Source of the DNA: Arenicola marina
Taxonomy: Eukaryota; Annelida; Polychaeta; Arenicolidae
DNA length: 64,000 nucleotides
Reading direction: 5' to 3'
Assembly: GCA_964019135.1 (NCBI GenBank)
Contig: CAXHSH010001334.1
Coordinates: forward strand, 1 to 64,000
Shown in pieces: positions 10,971 to 23,428 of the stretch; position 1 is the stretch's first letter, and every line of letters begins with the position of its first letter. Both the position numbers and the translations under genes were made by a program. The notes under the pieces were generated by a model. It did no database searches. It was not told the origin of the DNA and saw only the letters and a list, made by a program, of their open reading frames with translations.

Positions 10971-13480
10971 CTTTCACGGTTGTCTATCCCGAATGTGACG
11001 TAAACTTGATGACATATAAAAGCTAAAACATGTAGAATGCTATTCATACGTTTCATGATTGTCAAATGAGCTGCACGTATGTAACACATAACTTATACTT
11101 GATGAAATGAAAAATAAAACTTGCAAAATACTTTCGTATTCGATTTGTTAATTATATCTTATTGCCTAAGTATTTCTCATTTGATCTTTAAAACATTACA
11201 CATTACATTACTGCTAGAGACTCTACCGGTACAATAGCTATACATAAAAGTTATTACTTTCGTTCACTGTATTCTGATAAATAACTTCAACATAATTAAA
11301 ATATTTATTTTACTAAACATATCATTGTTACATAAATCACTACTTGCGATGCTCGATCGAAAAACCTAACACTACATCTTTCATTAAACATGTCACTCAT
11401 CATTCAGACCTAACTACACTGATCATACTGTTTTTCATATTTGTCTCATCCCAGATGATAACAGTGACACCTATATCCTGTTATTCTCTTGTTCGTTGGC
11501 AAACTGCTGCCCACTCCAAATTACATCACTTGCGTTGCAAAATGTCTATGTTCCACCAAACATTTTAGTGTAACCTGGTTTAAATTTAAAGTTCACTCGC
11601 AATACATAAACAATTATTACTTTATTTCATATTTCACCGTAGGATGATACATAACTTCAATATCATGGAAAAAAAAATGTCATTATTATTACTACATAAA
11701 GCTGAGCTCCCTTGCATTGAATACCGAAATCTATAGTATACATATGTATTCTTTAACGGTTATCTATTAAGTACCCGAATGTGTCATAAAATATAAGTTT
11801 GATGATATATGAATAGCAAAACGTAGAATGCTACCTATGTTTCACAATTGTCTAATGAGCTACATAAATGTTGCACATAACTTAGACTTTATGACATATG
11901 AACCATGAAACTTACAGAATACGTACATATTCGTTACACAATTGTCTAAGTATTGATCCGAATGGTGCATAAAACATAAACTTGATTGCATATGAATCAT
12001 GTAATACACAAAACTTATATAATAATTACATATTTTTACCATTGTCTAATCCAGTTATGCGAATACTGCACAACATTTAATTCATAATTCAATGAAACAT
12101 AAACTTATCTATCCCTATTATCATTGCCGTATATTACACATAAATCTTTCAAATTAAATAACACGTTGCAAATATATCTTAACATCTTCAACCATAGCAG
12201 TACCACGTATAGAGGTAACAACACCTCATTCCTCCCTACCTTGATATCATTTATAAAAATATGGCACGCAAGCATCTCCACTCCGAAAGATGAATCCCCT
12301 CAATGCTCCACTCACTCGTCTCATATCTTAACATTGACATTGCTAGAATAGTGCACACACGCCCCTAATCTCTCTATCATAGTACCTATTCTCTCACCAC
12401 ACAACTCTCTACCCCTCACCTCTTAACATAACGTATTTTCCAAAAATAGAAACCGCATGTATGTCCCCTGCATCCTCTCTGAGATGGCTACATCACTGAT
12501 TATTCAGACGTAATTCCTGTGATCATACCGTTTTCATTTCACATTTGTCTCAACACAGTTTATAACAGGGCCAGCTATAGCCCGTTATTCTCTTAATCGT
12601 TGGTAAACTTCCAGCGCAACCTTAATTTACACCACTAACTTTAACTGCATTAAATATAGAAATTTATAGCATACATAAGTATTCTTGACGGTTGTCTATT
12701 GAGTCTCCTAATGCGGCATTAAATAGAAACTTGATGCTATATGAAATGCTAAACATGTAAAATGCTACCTATATGTTTCACAATTTTCTAGTGAGCTACA
12801 TACATGTGGCACATAACTTGTACTTTATGCCATTTGAAACATACACTTTACATAATAATTTCATAGTCGGTTCACTGTTGTCTAAGTATTGCCCCGAATG
12901 GTCCATAGAACATAAACTTGATTGCCTATGAAGCATCTAATACACAAACTTATATAATAATGCTATATTTCTATCATTGTGTTATTCTAGTTATGCGAAT
13001 GCTGCACAAAATTTAATTCATAATGCAATGAAACATAAACTAATTTTTTCCTATTATCATTGCAGTATGTTACACATAACTGTTTCATATTAAATAAAAC
13101 GTTACCAATAAACCTTAACCACCATAGCACTACCACGCACAGAGGTAACAACACCTCATTCCTCCCTACCCTGATATCATTTATAAAAATAGAGAAGGCA
13201 AGCATCTAAACTCCGAAAGGGGAACCCCCTCAATGCTCCACACACCCGTCTCATTTCTTAATATTTATGTCGTTTCTAAAAATAGTCCATACGCGCCCCA
13301 ACCCCCCTCCATCAACCACCCTCTCCTCATCGCCTCAACACTAAAAATAGAACATGCGTGCATAACCACTCCACCCTCCCCCAAGGGGCTGCGTCTCTCA
13401 CCATCGGTTCGCCTAGCCAATTACACCGGCGATATGGACAGAGGGGCATGTACCCTTAATTTTCTCTAGCCAACTCCATG
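10971..13480. repeat. AT-rich satellite block B with a 930-bp tandem duplication
   Basis: This continues the satellite of block A. About 11750-12420 is repeated at about 12685-13340, a period near 935. Both copies share TTTCACAATTGTCTAATGAGCTACAT-like and AGAGGTAACAACACCTCATT segments. A third, partial unit is at 10975-11120. No gene is supported. The 3' end of each unit becomes C-rich (CACTCCACCCTCCCCC near 13370). Confidence 0.7.
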
Positions 13481-14270
13481 TAGGAAGCGGAACAAACCAG
13501 TGGTTGGGATCTCACTTATTTCAGCTGTCTTTGGTAGAAGTGTTCCGTCAGCAAATGAATTCACACAGCACCCCCACTAGCTGTGTTGTGCAAAAGTGTC
13601 AGTCAACCCGTCGCTCGCACTATGGTAGTCTAAGAACGGGCCTCGTGCTTCGTAAAAGAGGATCGAGTATAAACTAACGGGTACATAAATCTCCGACAAA
13701 CCCTCACAGTAGTCTGATTAAACACTCAATCCCTTCGAAAGGCCACTACATCGTGATCTTTAGACTGACTGTCTCCATATCTCATCTAACGTGCGTGATG
13801 CCCGACAAAACTATTAGTTATAAGTAAAACGAGTCGATCACTTCCTATTAAAGACATACATTTAAAAATACAAACTACACAAAGGAGAACTTATAAACGC
13901 CAGAACTCATGTTCTCAATCGAAAACAGGGAACTCAATTCAATATGCTCTCGACATTATCGTCCGCTCACCTCATCTCGAAATCCGATGAACAGCCAGCA
14001 GGGGTGAACTTCGCACACCCCCATTACATCCATCCGCCTCCCCTCACCTTCAAGCCCACAAAAAAAGAGACAAGGCTCAACACGCTCAGTGGTGACTAGT
14101 ACTGGCTTTCCCTCGCGACACGCTTCGGTGACTCCACCGGTCTGGGTAGCCTCTCAAATTAATGCATTGGTGTCCTTGAGGTGCGGGCGGGGGAGGGGAG
14201 GGGAGGGGGGTCAGGAGAACATCACTCACTCATAGGTGGTAGTAAGGTGGGGCGACAAGCTAAATAGGGG
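13481..14270. other. Noncoding stretch, no recognised feature
   Basis: I see no gene, RNA or repeat here apart from a G-rich tract near 14186-14212. Confidence 0.5.
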
Positions 14271-14289
14271 CGCGACTCGATGAACTCGG

Positions 14290-14970
14290 TGAATGCGGCA
14301 ACCATGTAGGAAAAACGGTCGGACTAGGAGGGAGGGAGAAAAAGGGGCTGAGGGAGGGCGACTAATTTTACAAGCTAACTGCTGTCTTGGCAGTTACCTG
14401 CCGATGACACAGCTTAACGTCACTACATGATTGTGAATACCGATCTCCGTCTTGGTTAGGTGAGGGTAGAAGGGAATCGGTATTCGCGGAGGGAGGGGCG
14501 GGGGCAGTAATATCGGGAGTTGGTCGGTGGATGAGGAACAGGGGGTTGGCGCCCTCTTATTGTGAGAGAAAAGAGTAATGACAGTTGTTTGATGAGTCAG
14601 TCTGTTATTTCAATACTAATAAGTGCCTGTATGCTCTCCTCCTCAGGTAGCTTTTCATCTGCAAGCAATTAATACGTCGACCAGAAAGGTGAATGGGTTG
14701 ACCACTACAACATAAGCAACCAGCTGTCAGGTATTAATTGTCTTCTCTAACCGCTCCTCCGTGGCAGCTATAGGTGTAGGGATAACGGTCGGACTGGGAG
14801 GAAGGGGGAGAAAGGGGTATCGGGGCTGAGAGAGGGCGACTGATTTGACAAGATAATTATGAAACTAGTGTCCTTGCAGTTAACCCGCGATGACTCATCT
14901 ATGACGTCACTCGGTGATTGTGAAATACCGTTCACTATCATGGTTGGGAGGGTGTAGTAGAGGGTCTAAC
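14290..14970. repeat. Tandem duplication with period about 490 bp
   Basis: Two copies (about 14300-14475 and 14785-14960) share ACGGTCGGACT-GGAGG, GGGCTGAG-GAGGGCGACT, TGACAAG-TAA, then GCAGTTA and a GTGAATACCG-like end. They are roughly 75-80% alike by eye. No coding capacity is evident. Confidence 0.65.
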
Positions 14971-14974
14971 TAGT

Positions 14975-15080
14975 GGAGGGGGGGGGGCAGTGGATGAGGT
15001 GGGGGGGGGGGGGCGTGAACAGGGGTGGGGGGTATAGAAGATACATTTGGGGATCGGAGGGCTGGGGGGGGTGTACAAAC
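14975..15080. other. Long G-run tract
   Basis: Runs of 9-12 G occur at 14975, 15000-15013, 15026 and 15066. They could form G-quadruplexes on the plus strand. Such tracts are prone to sequencing and assembly error, so exact lengths here are unreliable. Confidence 0.7.
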
Positions 15081-15189
15081 CTTCACGCGCCAGGTGGCGA
15101 TAGGAGACCGGCGCGCATGCGCCCCCGCAAAAGCGTTACCCCCAAGAACGTTAGCCCCATGAAAAAGTTACATCAAAAGTGGGCAGCTT

Positions 15190-16480
15190 CTACTACTATT
15201 GCCATTAAACCCAGACACAACCCTCACATTGCCATTATCCCCAGACACAAACCTCTCACATAGCCATTATACCCAGACACATATATAATACGCTCCTTCT
15301 AATATGAGCATGGGCCGGCTTTATTGTCTACGTCTGCACCCGTCACGCCTGCTCGCATATTTGTTTTGCTCTTTTGGTTGCGACTCCTAAACTTCCTGAA
15401 TCGTGGTGAATTGCCGTGTCTGCGTACAAAGTACAACCGGTGACTGCACATGTAAGGCTCTAAGGCTACTACAACTCCATTCGAACGCCGTCAATATAAG
15501 GTGAGACTTGCAAGTTGTAGTTGCAGGCATCCAGTTGTTGTTGCTGGGACGTTATTGCGCAAGGGACAACACCAGTGACGTCATTGAGGTTGGTACAGAA
15601 CCGCTGTAGACGGTGAGTTACTCCGTCCAAGTTGCGGAGGGGGGCAAGGGTAAGGTGGGGGGGGGGGGGGCTTGGCAGGATCCACGTTTTTTGGGGTATC
15701 AAACTTACGCCAGTGACTATCTTTACACTGACAGCCAAACTCATGTGAATTTTGAGAATTTAGACATTATGGCAGATTATGTCGTCGCCCGATGTGTTGT
15801 ACAATGATGCATGGGCACAACATCTTGGTTCTAATAGCAGAGATAGTGCATAATTATTGTACAAGAAAGAGAGCAGCACTAATATACGACAGACGTACGA
15901 TGTGCTTCAGAATGTTGTTTGGGTTGGTTGTTTGGCTTAAAGACGGACGCTATGCATAACCTCATGCAAACGCTGTCAGCGTCGGGGAGTTGCAACTGAC
16001 ATCATTCATTACTTGTAGCTGAGACATTGGCCGCCGAAAGTTACGTCATTAGGGAGATAGGAATAACGCTATCGGCGGAAAGGTACCCTGGTCCTGTCGC
16101 AGTCCCTGTGGGGTGGGCGTCGGAGCGAGAGTGGGGGGGGGGGGCGGTAGAGGGTGGCAGGATCACGACAATGGTTATATTGAGGCTCATGTTTGATCGA
16201 AAACAGATGCACAGAAGAAACCGCCATATAATATTTAATACAAGAATATCTTCTATTGTGACAGTTAACTTGCCTGTGTATTATCCGTGTATTCGAATCC
16301 ACCACATATTGACTGGTGCCAATAGCAAAACAATTGAGCCGTTATAACAATGTACTGTACCGGGCTATGTGCTGACTTTCGGCGGGAACGGTACAACAGT
16401 CAAGTGGTGGTGGTTTGTCTCGTGCATCAGATTCCGGGAACAGTTGTCCGCTTCATTTCTGTGAGAGCACCATCATATTC
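15190..16480. repeat. Upstream segmental duplicate, copy 1
   Basis: This segment begins with three units of a 32-33-bp minisatellite (CCTCACATAGCCATTATACC type) and is followed by about 1.1 kb matching 52858-53975. Shared landmarks are TGTCTACGTCTGCACCCGTC, GTAAGGCTCTAAGGCTA, GGTGAGTTACTC, GTGCACAACAT-TTGGTTCTA and GGTACAACAGTCA. Copy 2 lies just upstream of receptor locus 3; this copy lies 7 kb upstream of locus 1. The open frames are not conserved between copies, so it is probably noncoding. Confidence 0.8.
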
Positions 16481-16534
16481 GTTTAATATTCTGGGAATGT
16501 TCGCTCGTAATATTAAAAAGCTTATATCCTTTAA

Positions 16535-16765
16535 ACCGCCGTTGCGTAGCAATGCGTAGCGGTTTTCAGGCCCCCGGGAGGCTGGCCACTTGAATACCCT
16601 AGAAGCGCCGTTGCGTAGTAATGCGGTTTGCATGTGCAGGCCCCGGGCGGCCAGCCGCCTGAGTACCCTAGAAGCGCCGTTGCGTGGTAATGCGGTCTGC
16701 ATATGCAGGCCTCGGGAAGACGGCCGCCTGAGTGCCCTAGAACCGCCGTTGCGTGGTAAACCGTT
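16535..16765. repeat. 72-bp tandem repeat, 3-4 copies
   Basis: The unit contains CCTAGAAGCGCCGTTGCGTA, GTAATGCGGT, GCATGTGCAGGCC and CGGCCGCCTGAGT. Units start near 16540, 16605, 16670 and 16738 (partial). Their open frames reflect the repeat and do not support a gene. Confidence 0.8.
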
Positions 16766-17780
16766 GTGAATGTGAAGGGTCCTGCCAGAGCGGCATTGGA
16801 GCGCGGTCTAGGAATGACAGAGAGCCACATTTCAGCACCTTGTATTACCTTATGTCGTGCAGGCAATGCCCGAATGTCGGGATTTAAATTCAAACTCTCC
16901 CCATAGATTTAAGTAATATTGCTGCAAGAAGCTCATTTCGGTTTCAAGGTGTATTATCAGACGACAGAAACACCCTTTCGTCCGTCTCGGCCATGGAGCC
17001 ACTTAATCCGTTCTCCGAAAAGCCTAGATTTACATAGAGGTTCATGGACTTTCCATAATACAATTGTTGGACTCGGTATCTGTACCCCATTGTCAGCGCG
17101 GGATATAATTGTTGAACTTGTATTATGACGGCATTTGATGTATTTCAATGAAATAGAACACATCGCTAAAGTCATGGTATAGGAACATGAAGACATTCGA
17201 TATTGGCGCCATGCACGCTGTGCGCGGGAGTGGGATACCTGGACCATAAACACATTTAGCGTATAGTCATCCGCAATGCATCATAGATGATGTATCGTAA
17301 AAATGATGTAAAAAGTAGTAAACCAGCCATTTAGCCATTGAAAAACATGAGTATATTAGTTGATAGTTTGAATATTTGTCTATATGCAAAATACATTATT
17401 GGCTTGCCTTAGGATAATAGAAAGTAATTGGACTGTTTTTCCGATTGAACGTATCCGTAAACGTAACCCGATGAAGATCATCGTAACTCACGGTGTTTCT
17501 TAAAATACGTAGTTTGCGGCATCCGTGTATATATTTTAAAATGTATTTATAGAGCACGATAAAAATACCTAGGTCTTTTTCCCTAGCTGGCCTCATATAA
17601 ACTGTCTGTGCAACAATGTTAGACAGCATCCACCCCGCCATCCCCGACCCATCCAAATAAAACAAACGCTGCAATGCTAGATGTGCTTTGAAAAGTTTCA
17701 GAAGCCTTTGATTTGTTTGGTGTAACATCGCTTCCTGAGTAGCGTTTATGTATTAGCAACTTCATTCCATTTAAAAAAGG
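16766..17780. other. Noncoding stretch
   Basis: No supported feature. A 110-codon minus-strand frame (17728-17396) has ordinary composition but no recognised domain, no splice context and no paralogue elsewhere in the window, so I do not call it a gene. Confidence 0.4.
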
Positions 17781-17781
17781 C

Positions 17782-17862
17782 GGGCCGCCCAATAGCCCAA
17801 TGGGTTAGTGATCGCCTTAGACCCAAACGGCACGTGCATTGGTGGTTCGAGTCCCGAATCAT
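17782..17862 (+). repeat. tRNA-like sequence (SINE head or tRNA pseudogene)
   Basis: TAGCCCAATGG at 17793-17803 fits the polymerase III A box (TRGYNNARNGG). GGTTCGAGTCC at 17844-17854 fits the B box exactly. About 40 nt separate them, a normal tRNA spacing. The sequence does not fold obviously into a full cloverleaf, and it runs on into AT-rich DNA, which favours a SINE head or decayed tRNA over a working tRNA gene. Confidence 0.55.
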
Positions 17863-18640
17863 TTTTGCAGGTGTACCAGTAATTCACCACTACATATAAA
17901 AATATTATTGGCCAGGCCAGATCCCGGTTAATAGTTAGAAGCTATATGAAAAGTAATTTAGTTAATAGCTAGAACCTATATGAAAAGTGAAAAAAACCGA
18001 CACGTAAACGTATCCGTACCGTGTAGGCTAACTGATCGGGATGGATATGTCCCAATACCCCAAGCCATTTCACCTCTAGGCAGGTTGCCGTTCGTTATCA
18101 GCCTATTAGTTAAGCAACGCCACATGCTCCGCCTCCACGACCCCCCCCCCCGCCCCTACCACCACCACCTGACATCACCATACCGCATGCTCAACTTACT
18201 ATCTACCGTACTAATTGTGTTATCTAGGCATCTGGCACAGGCACCCCCACTCCTACACCCCCCACCCCACCCGGTATCCACAACTCCCGCACACACACAT
18301 GTCTGTCTTGACCAAGCAGCCCCCCGCTTTCCTCGGTGTGTGGGAAAGGCTATGGAAACCAGATACCGATCTTTAACTGGAGTCTGGAGGTGTGAATGCG
18401 GACAGAGCGCCTAGGAAGTAGGGCCCTAATATCGTCCCACTGTCAGAGGTTTGATCTTCTTCACAACCGATCTACCCAGTTTTTTTAACGTTCATGACCC
18501 GATTTGTTTTTGCCTTTATCGAAAAACACAAAGAACATACAGAAAAGAGCGGATGATCCGTGTAGCAGTGAAACGAGCGTCGCAATAGACCGTTCCAGAT
18601 ACCCCAGGCGACATCTATCGTCAAAAAACACCCTGCGACA
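17863..18640. other. Noncoding stretch
   Basis: No gene is seen. A C/A-rich tract (18135-18300) produces a long proline- and histidine-rich frame without protein-like character. Confidence 0.4.
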
Positions 18641-18644
18641 CCCG

Positions 18645-19365
18645 GGCTATAGCTATAGCTTCGGGTGTGGGCTATAACTCAGGTCCCTGGCTATAACTCC
18701 GGTCCCGGGCTATAACTCAGATCCCGGGCTATAACTCAGATCCCGGGCTATAACTCCGGTCCCGGGCTATAACTCCGGTCCCGGGCTATAACTCCGGTCC
18801 CGGGCTATAACTCCGGTTGCGGGCTATAACTCCGGTCCCGGGCTATAACTCCGGTTCCGGGCTAAAACTTCGGTCCCGGGCTATAACTCCGGTCCCGGGC
18901 TATAACTCACGTTGCGGACTATAACTCCGGTCCTGAGCTATAGCTCCGGTCGCGGGCTATAGGTTCGGTCCCGGGCCATGGCTCCAATCCCGGGCTCCGG
19001 TTCAGGGCTATAGTTCCGGTCCCGGGCTATTGCTCAGGTTGCGGGCTATAGCTCGCGCTCTCGCCAATTTTATTTTGGCATGTGAGAAAGCGAGATACTA
19101 GACGAGACTACTAGAAGTTATAGAATATCACGGTCCGCACAGGTCAGGGGAAATGCGAAAAATGGTGCTGGATTCCAGCCTTTGGCTCCGGTCGCGGGCT
19201 ATAGCTCAGGGCGCGTGCTATGGCTCCGGCCTCGGGCCATGGCTCCGGGTCAGGGCTATAGCTCCGTCCCGGGCTATAGCTCCGTCCCGGGCTATTGCTC
19301 AGGTCGCGGGCTATAGCTTGCGCTCTCGCCAATTTTTTTTGGCATGTGAGAAAGCGAGATAGCAG
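18645..19365. repeat. 19-bp tandem array in two blocks
   Basis: GGGCTATAACTCCGGTCCC is repeated about 20 times at 18650-19055 and in degenerate form at 19185-19320. Each block ends in the same flank, GCTCTCGCCAATTTTATTTT (or its close variant) followed by GGCATGTGAGAAAGCGAGATA. The array and its flank were therefore duplicated together. Confidence 0.85.
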
Positions 19366-19440
19366 AGTATTTCATGTTGCAATAAATGACACGCCACTGA
19401 ACTACATTATTGGCATTCTTTGCCCAAATATATGCCAACG

Positions 19441-20693
19441 GTCCGTGTATGTACCTGTCATTCATTTCCCATTGCAAATGGGAAATAGAAAAAAGCCAAA
19501 TGTTGGCTCATTTTCCTTCATTTGTTTCAAAATGGTAATGGGAAAAGGACGTGTCTTCCTATTTCCTTTACCTATACCAAAGGGATAATGGGTTAGGTAC
19601 ATCTTTCCTTTATCCATGTCCCGTTAAAAACGCAAATAGAAAATGGAAATTTCCTTTTTCGCATTTGTATGTGGCGTCTAGCGCACGTACTGCGTAGACG
19701 AAAACGCGAGAATGCGAGGACGAGATAAATCTTGCGTTCTCGATCGCCCTCGTGCTCTGGCAATCTCGCATTATTCCCATCCCGCGTTCACGCGATCTCG
19801 CCCTGGTGTTTTCGCGATATCCCAATCTCGCAGACCGGAGCCATGGTGTTTTTTTCCTTTTCCTATGTCGCCGTTCCATGCAGACACCCGCTCGGTTATT
19901 TATTCCGGGCAAACTCGTTAAAATATCCGATATTTTTTTCCTCACACATGTCCGCTCTCACCGAAATCAAGGGGCCGCAGCGGACCCTCCCCCCCCCCTC
20001 CCCACTACCCCAACCAGATTGGTACAAGAGTACCCCCCTCCCTGGGTCTGAAATTAAAACTATCCGTTCGCAAAATGATCCATATTATTCTCGCATATTT
20101 CGGTGATTCCCTTGCCCGGAGGTCTCAATTAGGTGAATCCCCAACATACGTTGCATAGTACAAGTACAAATTCTAACGCTACATATGGCATGGCAGGCAC
20201 ACCCACACCACTGTAGTAAGGTAGTGCCCCCCTCCCCTCCCCCATCCATGGAGAAGGCTCGGTTATTAGGTCACACTGGTAGCTACGAAATCGCTGGACA
20301 CGTGCAGTCATGACTACCTTTGAAGTCAACTCGGACGCCGCCAAAACAACGTAAACCTTTCGTGTCAGACGTGATAATTTTCAAGGCCGCACTCCCTACT
20401 TCCACACCCCACCCTGTCCCCGCCCTGCCTTGTTCCCATTTTCTGTGCGCTAGTCAGCCCACTCAAATGAGAAATAGGAAATGGCCGGATTTGTGTTTCC
20501 ATTTTTCATTTTTGTTTTGCAATGGGAAATCATAGGTGAAGGAAACATGTACCTTTAACCCATTATTCATTTGGGGTAAAAGGAAATAGGAAGACATGTC
20601 CTTTTCCCATTACCCATTTGAAACAGGTAAATAAGTCAACATTTGGCTTTTTTTATTTGCAATGGAAAATGAATGTCAGGTACATACACGGAC
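19441..20693. mobile_element. Long-TIR foldback DNA element, non-autonomous
   Basis: The ends are inverted copies of each other over about 195 bp (19441-19640 and about 20500-20693). Outer ends read GTCCGTGTATGTACCTGTCA and, inverted, GTCCGTGTATGTACCTGACA. Shared inner blocks include GCCAAATGTTG, GGTAATGGGAAAAGGAC and GTCTTCCTATTTCC. The roughly 850-bp interior has no recognisable transposase. No clear target-site duplication is visible, so the superfamily is unknown. Confidence 0.75.
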
Positions 20694-23280
20694 AGCCAAA
20701 ATCATGATCCCGGAATGGTTGGTTTGCATCCGTCCGTCTGCGAAAGACGATGGATTAGCAGCTTGGTATGCGTTTAAGTAATATGATTTGCGTCCCGGCA
20801 TTTACGCTTGTGACTGAATGAGCGCCCCTCTGTGACCATGGTGACCGATAGAGCTTACCGCAATAGTCGCATCGATAGCCTGTTGTTAGGTCTTGGTGAT
20901 TACTCACTGGACGCTCGCCTGTCATTAAGAAAATACTAATGGTAAGGTTGCGTTTTAATTTACCTCACTGATACAAACTAATGTGTGCGGGAGCATAATA
21001 CATGTTTATACATCTGACTGAGGTAGAAAAATGCGATGTTACATCAAAAATAAAAGCTGAACCTTGACGTAAACGCCACCTACACGACTTATGCAAGAAA
21101 TAGACAAAACCTTCTCTCTCCCTGCAGAAGTTTTTTTTTGAGAAAGCTACTGCCAATGGAGTTTTAGCATGAAGAAATCTTGTTTGCTTAATAAAATAGG
21201 ATACATCTGCAGTACAATTGTAAGTGTGGTATCGTTCAAATGGTCTCGTATTAGTATTTTGTCTTACACTGGATTGGGTGTGGAATGCTACAAGACCATC
21301 GTGTTCAAAAGAATGCACATCATTGTATCTGTACTGACTGTAGAAAGAGGTCTCAGTCATAGTAGCCTGAACACAATACTTTACTGTCATAAGACAGTTG
21401 GCAATAAAACGACGGGAATTGTCTGGCTTTCAGACTACAGTCATAAAAGCTTCGTTCTAGATCTATCTAGACCTGGTGTCAGTGCCGCCCTCCGTCCTCC
21501 CCGCGTGAGATCAATGCAAACACCATTAGCAAAGGCTGACACTCCGTCTGGTTTTATCTAGGAGATTGGGATAATTGTCCCCTATGGTCTGAGCATGTGC
21601 CACACATTGTGGCAAGACAGAATTGAAAAAGAGCCTGGATATTGGAGGAGGGTATGTCGCTTGTAAGCTTCACTTGGGATTATAAATTCCGAGGAGAAAC
21701 TACCCACCAGCCCGCTCTGGCACGCTGTTGCTGCGGCCCATAACCAGATGGCCGACCATTAATTAGATAAGGAAGAAAGTGAAGTGTCTTTAGCCTCCAG
21801 ATCCGCTTGACTCGCGCGGTGCCGTTGATGAGCGCTGACCAAACATACTACCAGACTACCCCTACCTCCACCCTCTGCATCACATCCCCATTTTACAACT
21901 TGATATCACAGCACTGAAGACCAAGGGGTTAATGTTGATGAAGCCTGTAATCGGGCCTCGTCAGCTCAAGTTACCTCTTCAAAGAGAGACGGCTGCCGTG
22001 GCCAATCGTACATGCTATGCGACGTATACCCATTGATGATAAGTCCGCACCCAAAGAAAATACTTGCATTTAATACATAGTATGACCCGTCAATCAATGA
22101 GGATATATTAGTTTACTTTAATGTAGGAGGAAGACACGGATAGAACCGGGGTGGGGTACGAATAATAATTATCTGGCGGTTAGATGGGACTGTTTTCTGG
22201 GCGTCGCTTATTCCCGGCCGACCACACAGTAAACATGTCCTTATATCTTTGAAGTAATTACACTAAAAAACACTAGCCTTGACCGTGTAACCCACAAAAG
22301 TCATTTTGCAGAGTGTATCCAAACCATCGACAACACACTTGAGGTGGTGTTCCTTGTTTTTATCTTGATATCGCGGCATACCCTGTTAGAACCTTCAAGT
22401 TAACAATGAGCGTAGTTAGTCAACAATGACACACAATCTGTGTATTGTAACATACGTCTCGTTACATCGAAACACAACAATATTTAAGGGCGAATAAAGG
22501 GGGAGGGGGTAAGGGGGTTGCACCTTGTGAACTTGAGCATACACTGTAAAAGAAGAAATACATCGGAAAATGACATTTTGTAAACTCAACCCAGAGGCCG
22601 ATCCAAGGGGAGGGGCTTCTAGGGTATGTTAAGGACTATTAAAAGTCGATAAATTGTTCACCCCCACCCCCCCCCCCCCCCTGCGCCCGGTTGTAAGCAA
22701 TAGGTGGACACCTGGGGTATTTCTCGCCACCCCCCCCCCTTTTCGGTCGTTTCTTTTCAGGGCGCCCACTTTCCCGATGTCGCAACCCCCCCCTCCCCCC
22801 ACTCTCTTTCCGAAATCCTATATCAGCAACTGATTTCCTTGCAATCGGTAGATGTACTAAACTGACCTAACAGTGGCTGAAGCGTTCGACGGTTCTTCCA
22901 TGTTAAGGTCATGCACTATTGACTGCCGATTACCACAAATTCACTACAATACTTCACTTCATGGGCGGAAAATGAGCCCGCTTTGATCGCTTTCGAAAGC
23001 GATATATGCTATGTACACTTTAAAAAGAATATTCACCTTACTCATACATTGTTTTTCCACAATACAAGTGTTGGTGAGAGGAGTTTGCCATGCCCCTTTC
23101 CGCCTCACAATCACACATACTTTTGAAAGATTCCTAACCCACACTTTTGAAAACTAAGTTTCCAACTCACCAAGACACTATTAATGATCGTCGTTCAAAG
23201 CCAAGTCTCAAACACGCTTTAAAACGCAATGGCGGTTCTCCAGTATTCAACAGACGGCGCATCGAGGCTCTGCACATGCA
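20694..23280. other. Intergenic DNA upstream of receptor locus 1
   Basis: No gene is supported. Poly-C/poly-G-prone runs lie at 22660-22682, 22730-22739 and 22786-22800 and could form quadruplexes on the minus strand. A minus-strand 141-codon frame (21390-20965) has no recognised domain or splice support. Confidence 0.4.
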
Positions 23281-23428
23281 AACTGCTTTACTTTATTTAA
23301 TCACGCGTTAATATGACGACGTGATATAAGATTGATCATTGATTCCAATCCTGCATAACAATCGTTGCCACTTCAGATCACGTTGTGGCCAGAAGCTTGA
23401 TTGTCGAAGACGTTGCGACGAAGCAGTC
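23281..23428 (+). promoter_or_regulatory. Conserved promoter/5' leader of receptor locus 1
   Basis: About 140 bp before the start codon align with 54105-54236 of locus 3. Shared landmarks are TATTTAATCAC, TTCAAATCCTGCATAACAAT (with small changes), CACTTCAGATCACATTGTG and CCAGAAGCTTGATTGT. TTTATTTAAT near 23293 is a possible TATA-like element. Homology begins here, so this is the shared proximal promoter plus leader. The transcription start is not determinable. Confidence 0.55.

Noticed and set aside
17396-17728. 110-codon minus-strand frame
   Set aside because: Ordinary composition, but no domain, no paralogue and no exon signals; such lengths are expected by chance.
17980-18414. 144-codon plus-strand frame rich in Pro, His and Leu
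   Set aside because: It follows a C/A-rich low-complexity tract and shows no domain or signal.
20965-21390. 141-codon minus-strand frame
   Set aside because: No recognisable motif; intergenic position without supporting splice or promoter features.
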